From contig JAEESN010000010.1 of assembly GCA_016286365.1 (NCBI GenBank), forward strand, positions 27,321 through 91,320: a DNA stretch of 64,000 nucleotides. The letters run 5' to 3'. Below are positions 54,201 to 63,959 of the stretch, in pieces (position 1 is the stretch's first letter; each line of letters starts with the position of its first letter). Source of the stretch: Treponema sp. GTDB lineage: Bacteria; Spirochaetota; Spirochaetia; Treponematales; Treponemataceae. A program made the translations under genes and the position numbers. The notes beneath the pieces are model-generated. The model made no database searches. It was not told the DNA's origin and saw nothing but the letters and a program-made list of their open reading frames with translations.

Positions 54201-54428
54201 CATTATCTTTTAGATTCAAATATTGTTTCTGAATTAATAAAACAAAACGCAGAATTTAATGTAATCAAAAAAATTGCAGAACGGATAAGTAGAGCTGTTC
54301 CCTTTTCTGACAGCATGATAGCCGCCATTGCCCTTGCAAATCACATGGTTTTAGTCACACACAACACAAAACACTTCGAATCCATCCAGAAAGTCAGCGA
54401 CCTCCTGGTGGAAGACTGGTTTAAGTAA
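54201..54428 (+). pseudogene. VapC-type PIN-domain toxin remnant
   Basis: The frame encodes HYLLDSNIVSELIKQ, the N-terminal PIN motif with its first Asp, and then jumps to AERISRAVPFSDSMIAAIALANHMVLVTHNTKHFESI, the C-terminal half of a VapC-like nuclease with the later Asp and Asn/Thr positions. The middle, including the conserved Glu helix, is missing. No ATG, GTG or TTG lies in frame upstream before the stop at 54156. It follows the antitoxin-like gene by 35 bases. The toxin is therefore probably dead. Confidence 0.7.
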
Positions 54429-54443
54429 AGACTATCTAGATAA

Positions 54444-57400
54444 TTATTTATTTACAAGCAGCCCTTTGTTTCCAATTTTCTTTGTACTATAATAAGCCGA
54501 ACCAGTCGTCAAATAAAATGTATTTGTTGGCAGGTTTGGTTGGGTGCCTTCCCAATATTGACCAACAACTTCATATTGTCCTGTTGTATCAGCGTTGTTT
54601 GTAAGTGTAATATATATTTGTCCGGTTATAGAAAGTGTACTAGGGCTTGGTATAGTTACTGCACGTGTGTTTGGAGTAAAGATGTCATTATGTCCTGAAG
54701 TTCCTGCATTACCCTGTTTAGGCGTCATAGCAATCGTACCGCCTATGCTAAACTTCGTACCATCAGACAACCAAACAGCTCCACCTTTGCCAGAACTATT
54801 TTTTAACGTATTATATTGTATGCTTGCGTTTTTCATCTCAAGACCACCACCCTGAAGATATACGCCTCCACCATAATATAATGCCTCGTTATTCGAAATC
54901 TGAGCATTATCACTTAATTTAGCACTAGCAATCTCACCCTGTAGTTCAGAGCCATCAACACATGAGAAGATTCCGCCTCCATTATATGCTTTGTTAGAAT
55001 TTATTTTTGCATTACTGCCAGAAACTGATATTGCCGCCCAATGGCTATAAATACCACCACCATTTCCACTGTCACTCGCAGCGTCATTTGAACTTATATC
55101 ACCTGAAATATCCATGTAAACGATATCAGATCCATTAATTTGATATTTATAAATATACAAACCTGCTCCGTTTGCTGCACGATTTCCAATTATATGTGCA
55201 TCACTACCCATTTCACTCCAGAATCCACTACTCATACCATTTGTAAATTTTACAGTAGCACCGCCACCTTTCTTGGAAAGATTATAGCCGATGATACCTG
55301 CGCTAATATACCAGGTACTGCCTTCAAAATAAACACCTCCTCCAAAGCCTGTAGGATTATCACTAGTAATATCAGAAGCATCTCCACTGGCATAATTATG
55401 TAAAATTCCATAACCGTCATCATAGGTTCCACCCGAGAGATTTCCACTACCATCAAATCCAACGTTACCCATATAAAGACAAGCACTCGCTCCCTTTACA
55501 AATACACCACCACCAGCTTGAGCAATATTTCCGTAAGAACTGCTTGTTGCAACACTTGTACCCGTATCTCCAATAAGTGCTTTTCCATACATAAATAAAT
55601 TACCGGTAGCATAAACTCCACCGCCATAATTCATGGCACTGTTTTTAGAAATCTGTCCACCTGCCATATAAATGTCACAATATGTATTTGCCCAGATACC
55701 ACCTCCGTGGCCATAAGTTGTTCCCCCATTAGAATAATAAGCTTTGTTGGCCATTATTTTTCCGGAAGCCATATAAACATTTACTTCTTTTCCTTCAGAA
55801 CCCTGACAGTAAATCCCACCACCATTTGTTGTAGCGTAGTTAAAGTAAACACCACCATTATCAAGTGACGCAGTTGTATTTTCATCGCGACTTGTATAAG
55901 CACTATAACCGAAATAGAGACTTGCACCATTAAAAGCAGCTATACCGCCACCTCTTGAAGCCTTATTTATACCACCTGTGCTTGTATTTTCTGGAGGAGC
56001 ATCTGATGACTTTCCAATAAGAGCATATCCGTACATAAACAATTTGGCATCTGATCCATTCAAACCAATACCGCCACCTGCCTGATTAGACACATTATTG
56101 GTTATACATGCATAGCTGTCGCTGGAATCTCCCTCCATATAAACAGTCGAAGTAGAAAAAATACCGGCACCACCTGTCCCTGAACTTTGACTTGCATAAA
56201 GATAATTATATGCAATTGTTCCGCTGTTGAAATGCAAAGTACCGGTATTTACAATTCCGGCCCCTCCAGAATTTTGACTGCTATCGCTTCTGTAATTTCT
56301 ATAAATACCGCCTGTTAATTTTGATTTTGTATTTTTTAAAGAATAGCCAAGCCAGGCATGTCCGGCATTAATCAAACCACCTTTATTATTCGAACAGTCA
56401 GTTGATTGTGCAACACTTTTTGTACTACCATCACCAATGCAGGCTGAGCCCCCCATATAAAAGTAACTACTAGAAGCATTATAAACTCCAGAGCCCGCAT
56501 TTTTATGTATTGTACCACCTGTCATAGAAAAACATGTACTACCGCCAGTGTACGAATAAACACCACCAGTAGCAACTCCATAGTTATAACTGACATTTCC
56601 AGACATCATATAAAAAGAACCATAATTATAAATGCCTCCTGCAGCTCTATTTTTCTCAGTTGAATTTGTAGAAGAAGTTGTACAAATATTTGCGTATACT
56701 CCCTTTGTAAGACTACTACTACTTATTCCACCTCCTGTTGAAAGACCAGGTCCCCAGACTCCGCCAAGATACAAATTGGCATTATCATTGTAAATTCCTC
56801 CACCTCTGTCTGTCGCAATATTTATACCAGTTGATAAGGCCGTGTTAGCTGCTGAACGGTCTTGTGCTTCATCATTCCCAATTGTAGCAGTTCCAGAAAG
56901 ACATAGTACCCCATGATAGCAGGAAGCTCCACCTCCGTAAACAGCCTTATTACCTTGAACAAGAACTCCGCTTTTAAGGTTAACTCTAGGACATGCTGCA
57001 AAACTACCGTTCCATGAAGAAGGTCCATTTACACAAATTCCGCCACCATTACCAGAAGTGTTACCACCTGTAAACTTAAGGTTTGTTATATCAACAAAGC
57101 CTACAAAATTAATTATAAGCGCGCTGCCGCCAGAAACTGCATCGCTGTTTGCAAGTCCGCGGTTAATTCCATCTTTTGTGTTTCCCGTAAAGCCTGTAAG
57201 AGTTATTTTATTTGCAAGAGTTTTACCATTAGTTGTATCTGTTGCAGGAAGCTCCTGTGTTGATCCAGTTATCATTCCGGAAATATGGATTGTAAAATCT
57301 TTGTCACTCGCCCAGCAATGTTCGGCAGCTGTTTTTATTGAACTAAACGGTTTACTCTTTGTTCCAATATTTGAATCACTTCCGGAGCCAACACCGCTCG

Positions 57401-60400
57401 TACTTGCATAACCGGTACCCGAAACCCAAAGCTCTGCATCGATTTTTCCAACATTACTATGATCTGTAACAGACCATTCAGCATCGCTAACAGCAAAACA
57501 CCCTGCAATTCCAGAAGTAATCTTTTCTACTTTTGTTCCGTCTGCCACAAGAACCTGTTTTCCACGCTCCTTTGTATATGGAGTTATAGTTGCAATCTTA
57601 CTGCTACCGTTAAGAGTGTCATTAACTGTTATATATTTTGTACTTGCAGCCTGATAAACATCATTTGTTCCTGCTGTATTTCCAGAAAAATAAAGGTTCG
57701 CACTACCGCTTAAATTAAATGTTCCATTCTGATAAACAGCCCCACCGTATGATGTCGCAGTGTTCTGATAAGTTGATGAACTTCCACCGACAGTACCACC
57801 TGTCATAGTAAGTGTTCCGCCGTTATAAATATATCCACCAGTAACTGCTTTATTTCCTTCAAAGGTCCCACCAGAAATATCTACAATTGCACTAGTATTT
57901 GAGTAAATGTAAAGTCCCCCTCCACTTGAGGCAGCCTGATTATAAGAAATTGCACCACCCGCAATTTTTAAAATTCCACTTCCTGTGGTGTAGTAACCAC
58001 CACCCTTTGATGTAGCATAATTTCTTCTAATTCCATAACCAGCCGTAATAGCATAACCATTTTCTGTAGAACCATTTGCGTCACAGCCTATATAAACTCT
58101 TCCTCCGGCATTGTAAATACCAGCTCCTTCTCCTGCTTTATTTGCATAACTTGAAGAACCGGCAACTGAAGTAGAAGACGCACTATCTCCTATTAATGAA
58201 GTACCATTCATAAAAAGAGTTCCGTTTGAGCCTACATATACGCCACCACCGGAATTTGTACATGTATTTCCTGTAATAATTGAACCATTTGTAAGGGTCA
58301 CTGTCCCTTTTGTAATTACAAGACCCGCACCACTGTCAATTGAATAACCACCTTTTATTGTAAGATCCTGAATCGTTACAGGAAACGATGCACTAGACGT
58401 ATTTACTGTAAGAACAACCTTATAACTGCTTGTACTTCCCCCTCCATTTAATGCTGCACTACTGCTTGTTGCTCCACTTGCCTTATATCCTTTGATTGTA
58501 ACTGCATTTGCCTTAATTGTTACACCAGATCCACCTATAGTCTGAGCCCCAGTCACAGTACCTGCAATTGTTATTTCTGCAGGTTTAGAGGAATCTTCAA
58601 AAACTTCAAGCGCTTCTTTTATTGTACTAAACGGTTTACTTTTAGTTCCAAGTGCACCGTTTTCCTTTGTAATTCCCTTTCCAAATCCACTTGGTCGTGT
58701 ATTATCAGTTACTTCTGTCCCTGCCACATAAACCGGAGAAGTAATTACTGCAGCTGCATTTGAATCTGCAAGCTGTTTACCCCAGTCAGAATCTGTAAAA
58801 GAAAATTTTGAAATAATTGTTTCTGTAAGAGCAGAAAGGTTACCACTTTTTTCGAGGAACTTTTTGTTTCGCTTCCATCCCGACATTGTGATTGTTGCAA
58901 CAGTAGTTACACCGTTAGGTGGATTCAAATCACCTGTAACATAGAGCGTAGCATAACGGGTTGAACTAAGTTTATTTAAATAAATATCATTCTTTCCGGC
59001 ACTTTTACTTCCATTTACACCATAAGGAATAGAAAAGGTACTATTTAAATATACTTTTGCCGTATCGGCTTCTGAATTACTTACACTTACATCTATTGCT
59101 CCACCAAAACCGGTTCTGGATGTATTTTCTGCTATTTTTCCGCCAGAAATTGTTATATCCGCTTTAGATGCAGCTTCGATTCCCCCTCCGGCATCAGCTT
59201 CGTTATAACTTATCTCTCCACCAGAAAGTTCAAGCTTTGACTGATAAACCCTGATTCCACCTCCAGGATTCCCAACATTTGTACTCTGCTTTGTAACATT
59301 ATATGAAACATATCCTGAATTAATTTTAAGGGTACTGGCAGTCATATTCTCTATTCCAGCTGCACCCAGACCAGAAAAATTTCGTCTAACACCACCAGAA
59401 AGACTATCTGCTACAGGGGTTCCATTATTCATTCCACTATAGCCAAGATAAACATTACCATTGTTATAAATACCACCACCAGTATAACCGGCATAGTTAG
59501 AACAACCTGTACCTAAAGTATCTCCTGTAGCTTTTGAATTAGTCGAATCGCCTACAAGGGCAGTCCCATGCATAAAAAGACTTGCTCCAACTTGAACACA
59601 GATACCACCGCCGTTTTGCGCCTTATTTCCGGATATTTTTGCTCCATCACCAAGAATTACTGTAGCACCACTTTTATCTATCAAAATACCACCACCAGGA
59701 GTTGATCCTGCATCTCCCCCGGTGATTGTTAAATTTTCTATTGTGATTGGGATAGTTGTATTAATTGTTAAAACACGGCCTTTAGTTGCCCCGTTGAGCT
59801 TATCGTTTTCGTTATTTCCGCTTTTTCCCTTTATTGTAAGAGACTTTGCTTTTCCAGAATCAAGACTGATTTCTGTATTACATTCTACGTCACCGCTTAT
59901 AAGAACTGTAAAATCTTTTGTGATAGCTCCGCGCTCATTTATATAAGACATTGCTTTGTTGAGTGTCTTATACGGATTATAAACAGTACCCATATTAGAA
60001 TCTTTACCATTAGAAGAAACACAGATGTTTGTAAGGGTAAAGTTTTCGATTAAATCATTTGATAAAACAAAAGTACCAGTTGATTGAATCGGATTATCTT
60101 GAAGATTAAGCTCACTACTTGTAATCCAACGGCTTGTCACAAGATAATCATAAATATTTATTGTCTGAACCGTACTGTAAACAAGAACTGCATTTCCATT
60201 TGTAATATCAGCCAATGCATCACTCTTAGTAGAGCCAACACTAAGATTACTATCATTAAAAAAATCTATTCTTATTGTATATGTACCCGAATTTATTGAA
60301 TACGTCTGTCCACCAATCTTAAACTCTCCACCACTACCTTGTGCCGGAAATAATATTTCATCTTCATCGGAAAAAGAATTGCTCCAATTTGTAGCATTAC

Positions 60401-61004
60401 CATTAAGAAGAGTAAGTTTTACAAACTTTATACCATAATCAGCCTGACGATTCATTTCAAGATTAATATAACCTATATCACTCTGATTTGGTCTTGCCAC
60501 AAAGCTCTTACTGTAAGTTTTTGGACCACCGTCGGGTAAATCAACCTGCTCTGTAGAACTGTAAATGCTTTTATTTGTGGCTTTATCCCTTACACCCGCT
60601 TCTACATCCCAGCTTCCATAATCAAGCTGCATCGAAAATGATTTATCTGAGCCGTTACCAGTCCACTCTGCATCTTCTACCACTGTATTTCCACAAACTG
60701 CTCTTACATAGTATTCATATTTTGATGTATCATTTACATTAGGAATTGTATAAGTTGCCGCTCTTCCATTCGAAAGGCCATCTTCGCCGGAATCTATATC
60801 ATCACAAGTCGAATTAATCAAAGCTGCAATTTCGCCCGGAACAGCACCTTCAGTTTCCGGAAGCGCTAACTTTCCCAAAAGCCTTGCCTTACCCTCAGGA
60901 ACATCATCCTGAGACGGAGAAGAAATATTAGAACAAGAAAAATAAACAAAACCTGCGCATAATAAAATAAAACTAAAAACCCAAAAATTTCTTTTGATTT
61001 TCAT
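54444..61004 (-). CDS. Giant beta-helix surface lipoprotein
   Basis: A 2186-residue protein. A lipoprotein-type signal (Cys24 in VYFSC) leads to a beta-rich region (about 40-320). Three repeated modules then start near residues 330, 788 and 1214, each with an xGTxxxPFxTIKxA-type opening segment, followed by long right-handed parallel beta-helix rungs with GGGI(Y), N-rich ladders and KAxxGGG turns. The rungs resemble Chlamydia Pmp-like passenger repeats, but no C-terminal autotransporter barrel is present; the chain ends in a Ser/Gly/Tyr-rich segment. It is probably an outer-surface adhesin or matrix protein. It is cotranscribed with the upstream related gene. Confidence 0.8.
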   Translation of the reverse strand: MKIKRNFWVFSFILLCAGFVYFSCSNISSPSQDDVPEGKARLLGKLALPETEGAVPGEIAALINSTCDDIDSGEDGLSNGRAATYTIPNVNDTSKYEYYVRAVCGNTVVEDAEWTGNGSDKSFSMQLDYGSWDVEAGVRDKATNKSIYSSTEQVDLPDGGPKTYSKSFVARPNQSDIGYINLEMNRQADYGIKFVKLTLLNGNATNWSNSFSDEDEILFPAQGSGGEFKIGGQTYSINSGTYTIRIDFFNDSNLSVGSTKSDALADITNGNAVLVYSTVQTINIYDYLVTSRWITSSELNLQDNPIQSTGTFVLSNDLIENFTLTNICVSSNGKDSNMGTVYNPYKTLNKAMSYINERGAITKDFTVLISGDVECNTEISLDSGKAKSLTIKGKSGNNENDKLNGATKGRVLTINTTIPITIENLTITGGDAGSTPGGGILIDKSGATVILGDGAKISGNKAQNGGGICVQVGASLFMHGTALVGDSTNSKATGDTLGTGCSNYAGYTGGGIYNNGNVYLGYSGMNNGTPVADSLSGGVRRNFSGLGAAGIENMTASTLKINSGYVSYNVTKQSTNVGNPGGGIRVYQSKLELSGGEISYNEADAGGGIEAASKADITISGGKIAENTSRTGFGGAIDVSVSNSEADTAKVYLNSTFSIPYGVNGSKSAGKNDIYLNKLSSTRYATLYVTGDLNPPNGVTTVATITMSGWKRNKKFLEKSGNLSALTETIISKFSFTDSDWGKQLADSNAAAVITSPVYVAGTEVTDNTRPSGFGKGITKENGALGTKSKPFSTIKEALEVFEDSSKPAEITIAGTVTGAQTIGGSGVTIKANAVTIKGYKASGATSSSAALNGGGSTSSYKVVLTVNTSSASFPVTIQDLTIKGGYSIDSGAGLVITKGTVTLTNGSIITGNTCTNSGGGVYVGSNGTLFMNGTSLIGDSASSTSVAGSSSYANKAGEGAGIYNAGGRVYIGCDANGSTENGYAITAGYGIRRNYATSKGGGYYTTGSGILKIAGGAISYNQAASSGGGLYIYSNTSAIVDISGGTFEGNKAVTGGYIYNGGTLTMTGGTVGGSSSTYQNTATSYGGAVYQNGTFNLSGSANLYFSGNTAGTNDVYQAASTKYITVNDTLNGSSKIATITPYTKERGKQVLVADGTKVEKITSGIAGCFAVSDAEWSVTDHSNVGKIDAELWVSGTGYASTSGVGSGSDSNIGTKSKPFSSIKTAAEHCWASDKDFTIHISGMITGSTQELPATDTTNGKTLANKITLTGFTGNTKDGINRGLANSDAVSGGSALIINFVGFVDITNLKFTGGNTSGNGGGICVNGPSSWNGSFAACPRVNLKSGVLVQGNKAVYGGGASCYHGVLCLSGTATIGNDEAQDRSAANTALSTGINIATDRGGGIYNDNANLYLGGVWGPGLSTGGGISSSSLTKGVYANICTTSSTNSTEKNRAAGGIYNYGSFYMMSGNVSYNYGVATGGVYSYTGGSTCFSMTGGTIHKNAGSGVYNASSSYFYMGGSACIGDGSTKSVAQSTDCSNNKGGLINAGHAWLGYSLKNTKSKLTGGIYRNYRSDSSQNSGGAGIVNTGTLHFNSGTIAYNYLYASQSSGTGGAGIFSTSTVYMEGDSSDSYACITNNVSNQAGGGIGLNGSDAKLFMYGYALIGKSSDAPPENTSTGGINKASRGGGIAAFNGASLYFGYSAYTSRDENTTASLDNGGVYFNYATTNGGGIYCQGSEGKEVNVYMASGKIMANKAYYSNGGTTYGHGGGIWANTYCDIYMAGGQISKNSAMNYGGGVYATGNLFMYGKALIGDTGTSVATSSSYGNIAQAGGGVFVKGASACLYMGNVGFDGSGNLSGGTYDDGYGILHNYASGDASDITSDNPTGFGGGVYFEGSTWYISAGIIGYNLSKKGGGATVKFTNGMSSGFWSEMGSDAHIIGNRAANGAGLYIYKYQINGSDIVYMDISGDISSNDAASDSGNGGGIYSHWAAISVSGSNAKINSNKAYNGGGIFSCVDGSELQGEIASAKLSDNAQISNNEALYYGGGVYLQGGGLEMKNASIQYNTLKNSSGKGGAVWLSDGTKFSIGGTIAMTPKQGNAGTSGHNDIFTPNTRAVTIPSPSTLSITGQIYITLTNNADTTGQYEVVGQYWEGTQPNLPTNTFYLTTGSAYYSTKKIGNKGLLVNK

Positions 61005-61013
61005 CCCATACTC

Positions 61014-63452
61014 CTATTTTATTTTAAACGGAAGAAGAGCATCGTAAGTAACGCCCTTATATGTAACCTGAATAAACAATGCGTAACCCGCACCCTTTTC
61101 TGTTAAAGTACTTTTAAGAGTAACCTTGTTACCGTTTGCAGTATAATAGTAATTTGTAGAATTTCCCTGTGGACCAGAGTTATTCAATACACCAGACATA
61201 TACATAATCATATGCCCGCCAAAACTACACTGTGATGTTATATCGTTAGATTTTTCATTCTGAACACTGACGGTGATTGTGCCGTTCGTTCCACCCGCAG
61301 TAAATTCTTCTGTTCCACCTGTAGAAACAATCAGTTCTTCGCCGTTATATATTTCAAAAGAAGAAACGCATGAAGAATAATAAACTTCGCCGTCTTCGCT
61401 CTTATATAAAACAGAACCTTCAGGGTTATCCGGAATAAAAGAGGTATAAGGTGAAAGTCCTGATACAGCACCATCTTTAAAATGTGTTGTAATTTGGATT
61501 GGTTTTCCTGTTTCAGGAGGGTTTTGTGTTGTAAAACCGATGCGTCCGGAAAATGGAAGAAAACCATATTCTCCTATAACTATCTGCTTTCCATTTGGGA
61601 TATATATATTTGTACTCTTATTCTCTGTATCTTTATTATTTATAATCTGAGTATTTCCTGCAATCACAAAATAAGGAACGTTATTAATACCATATACACC
61701 GTAACCGGTATTCCCGCTTATTGTACAATTTTCCAAAACAAAGAATGAGTTTCTTCCCTGAGGATTGGATGCCGTTATATTTAATGCCCCTGTTGTGTCA
61801 TCATCACAAACAGCCCCTGTAATAGTAAGGTTTTTAATAATCACACGTTTATCCTTTTCCATGATTATTTCTAATGCACTTCCAGTATTTCCTTTTGCAT
61901 CAATTTTATGATTGTTTCCATCTAACTCTACAGCATGCTTTATTAATAAACTATCAGATGTAGTTTCTATATCGCTTAAAAGGATTATTTTATATTGTTG
62001 TATTCCGGGATCTTTTATTAGGTCAGCACTTACTTCGCTTTGAATCATATTAAGGGCCTGTGATATTGTTTCAAGCGGATAGTTAGAAGATGCATTATTA
62101 CTGCTGTTTCCTTTTTTCTCATCTACATAATACTTTTCATTACTATAGAATATAAATAATCTAGATTGTGTCGATCCAAAACCATCATTTTTATTGCTAT
62201 CTGCGAATCCTGGTGCCTGAGCATAAGCCTCTACATAGTATTTTCCCTTGTTTAAAGGAACTTTTACCGGAGCCCGACCACTACCACTTTTTACAAGAGT
62301 ATCATCTTTAGTAAAAATTTTATATTCAATCACAGGAGAAGAACAATACTTTGTCTGAAAGTTTCCATCTACATCCTTATATGTTGCCTGACCTGAATGA
62401 TTGATAGTTAAATCATATTTACCATCAGTCGAACGAACATAATAATCTGTACTTTGATTCAGATCTATAGTAGGTTTTTCAAGCTTTGCCATCTGGCTTG
62501 AAACAGTTACTTCTTTTGTAAATTTATAATCATCAGTAAGTGTGATTTTATATTTTATTTCATCACTTGAATCTTCCGGTCTGATGTCTGTGTAATAATA
62601 AAACTGAGTACAGCCGCTAAGAGAAATAAATGCTGTAGTTGCACCGTCGATATCTACCAGATCGCTTCCCGGATTTGTCGTAGTAAGATTTTGTGCAATA
62701 TTTCCATCCATATCCCTTATAACAGGATTAGAAGAAGAAAAATCAATCTTAAAATGCTCGCCTCCAACTGTTAAATCCTTTGTATCCTTTTCGTGAACAG
62801 TGTTATGAATATCTGGAATATTAAAGCATACTACATATTTATCATCCACCTTCTGAAACATAGCCCCCTGAATCCGTGGCGGCAGTGAATTTACATAAAG
62901 TGAAAGATGAAAAGGTTCTACCATTGTAAAACCATTAGAAAGAGTTATTGTACAAGAAATATTTTTCTGAACGCGGCCGGTCGGATTATTGTCAGAATCC
63001 AGTTCAGAAAAAATTCCGTTATCCAGGCATTCAAGAAAATTCTTTTTAAATGTAAGAGTACAAAGGCTTTTATCATTACTGTCCTGCCGGAAAATAATAT
63101 CCCCGTTTTGAGGCAGATCATTCAACCTGGGATCATCAAAATTTATTGCAGGTATGTCGCCCCCTTCCGGCAAAAATAAGTCATATCCTTCCGGATTTAT
63201 CATATACAGAGTAACAGTTTTATCATCGTTACTTTCGATGCATGTAATACCCGAATATGAACCCGCAGGTTCTTCGACTTCTATCCTTCCAAGTAACGCA
63301 TTTTCGCTATAATATCTTAAATACCATCGAGTCGACTGATTAAAAATTTCGCAGGAAACAAGCGCGAATAAAAGAAAAAGAGATATAAATAATAATCCGC
63401 GGGACAGCCAGAGCCTTTTTTTCTCCCTTATTTTGTCAGTAATTTTCCTCAC
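61014..63452 (-). CDS. Beta-helix lipoprotein, companion of the giant protein
   Basis: About 812 residues from the GTG at 63452; a TTG at 63458 is the alternative. The GTG is preferred because AGGA lies 7 bases upstream. The N-terminus has a hydrophobic signal with LVSC-type lipobox (Cys near 34). The middle (about 450-640) has a short beta-helix block with the same style as the giant protein (IIKNLTITGAV, FVLENCTISGNTGYGVYG), opened by NYPLETISQALNMI. The C-terminal part has beta-sandwich segments. It sits 9 bases upstream of the giant gene and is probably an adhesion or envelope partner. Function unknown. Confidence 0.75.
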   Translation of the reverse strand: MRKITDKIREKKRLWLSRGLLFISLFLLFALVSCEIFNQSTRWYLRYYSENALLGRIEVEEPAGSYSGITCIESNDDKTVTLYMINPEGYDLFLPEGGDIPAINFDDPRLNDLPQNGDIIFRQDSNDKSLCTLTFKKNFLECLDNGIFSELDSDNNPTGRVQKNISCTITLSNGFTMVEPFHLSLYVNSLPPRIQGAMFQKVDDKYVVCFNIPDIHNTVHEKDTKDLTVGGEHFKIDFSSSNPVIRDMDGNIAQNLTTTNPGSDLVDIDGATTAFISLSGCTQFYYYTDIRPEDSSDEIKYKITLTDDYKFTKEVTVSSQMAKLEKPTIDLNQSTDYYVRSTDGKYDLTINHSGQATYKDVDGNFQTKYCSSPVIEYKIFTKDDTLVKSGSGRAPVKVPLNKGKYYVEAYAQAPGFADSNKNDGFGSTQSRLFIFYSNEKYYVDEKKGNSSNNASSNYPLETISQALNMIQSEVSADLIKDPGIQQYKIILLSDIETTSDSLLIKHAVELDGNNHKIDAKGNTGSALEIIMEKDKRVIIKNLTITGAVCDDDTTGALNITASNPQGRNSFFVLENCTISGNTGYGVYGINNVPYFVIAGNTQIINNKDTENKSTNIYIPNGKQIVIGEYGFLPFSGRIGFTTQNPPETGKPIQITTHFKDGAVSGLSPYTSFIPDNPEGSVLYKSEDGEVYYSSCVSSFEIYNGEELIVSTGGTEEFTAGGTNGTITVSVQNEKSNDITSQCSFGGHMIMYMSGVLNNSGPQGNSTNYYYTANGNKVTLKSTLTEKGAGYALFIQVTYKGVTYDALLPFKIK

Positions 63453-63507
63453 TTTCAAATCCTAAAACAAAAATAAAAAAATCAAAAAAACTTGGCTTTA
63501 ATACTAT

Positions 63508-63537
63508 ATTATACAACAAAATAGCCCACTTTGTGAA
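63508..63537 (-). promoter_or_regulatory. Promoter of the beta-helix lipoprotein operon
   Basis: On the minus strand TTCACA (63532-63537) and TATAAT (63508-63513) are separated by 18 bases, a close sigma-70 match. The expected start lies about 45 bases upstream of the lipoprotein start codon. Confidence 0.65.
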
Positions 63538-63570
63538 GAGAAAAATAATTAAGGAGGAGGAAATTATAAG

Positions 63571-63615
63571 ATGGAACAACTCACCGTAACGCCCCCTGGA
63601 AAAATTGTTAAATAA
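63571..63615 (+). other. Fourteen-codon reading frame with strong ribosome site
   Basis: ATG 63571 follows AAGGAGGAGG (63551-63560) by 10 bases and reads MEQLTVTPPGKIVK before TAA. It then runs into the 5S-tail duplicate. It could be a truncated gene start left by rearrangement next to the rRNA operon, or a small peptide. No homologue is recognised. Confidence 0.3.
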
Positions 63616-63829
63616 AAAAAGCCAGCAGCAGAAAGATAAATCTTTCTCCCGCGGTTTAGCGGATGAGCCTAAAGAATGCTCGTCGCATTCTTTTTAACGG
63701 CTCTCCGATAAGAGCGTTACTTACCCACTCTCGAGCGATTCTGTGTCCGCCCTACAGGCGGACCTTTGTCGGTACCGTTACTGCAATTTGCGGCGTTGGT
63801 GTATAGATGTAAAATTTAAACAAAAAAAA
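63614..63829 (-). other. rRNA operon trailer with hairpins and a duplicated 5S tail
   Basis: The 16-base AAAAAAAGCCAGCAGC at 63614-63629 repeats the sequence at the 3' end of 5S (63823-63838). Between them are a GAAAGATAAATCTTTC palindrome (63631-63646), a nested hairpin (63665-63703) with arms AAAGAATGC/GCATTCTTT, and a GTCCGCC/GGCGGAC hairpin (63745-63763). No tRNA gene is visible in the block. It looks like processing or terminator structure, possibly with a decayed 5S fragment. Confidence 0.5.
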
Positions 63830-63940
63830 GCCAGCAGCTATCTACTTTCCCGGGTTACCCCCAGTATCATCGACGTTAGAGAGCTTGACTTCCGTGTTCG
63901 GAATGGGAACGGGTATTGCCTCTCCACTATGGCCACTGGC
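63830..63940 (-). rRNA. rrf: 5S ribosomal RNA
   Basis: A 111-nt 5S gene. The minus strand begins GCCAGUGGCCAUAGUGGAG and contains the conserved CCCGUUCCCAUUCCGAACACG core, the GAAGUCAAGCUC arm and a closing AGCUGCUGGC stem. Both ends pair, so boundaries are good to a few bases. It is followed on the minus strand by eight T, consistent with termination or processing. Confidence 0.95.
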
Positions 63941-63959
63941 ATTTTATTCATAATTTAAT

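Noticed and set aside
54201..54428. Intact short PIN-domain toxin
   Set aside because: No start codon exists in frame and the middle of the domain, with a conserved acidic residue, is absent.
63614..63829. tRNA gene in the rRNA trailer
   Set aside because: Several hairpins are present but no cloverleaf with a T-loop GTTCRA-type motif and acceptor stem can be drawn.
63743..63958. Open frame of 71 codons on the plus strand
   Set aside because: It is antisense to the 5S rRNA and its trailer, which fully explain the sequence.
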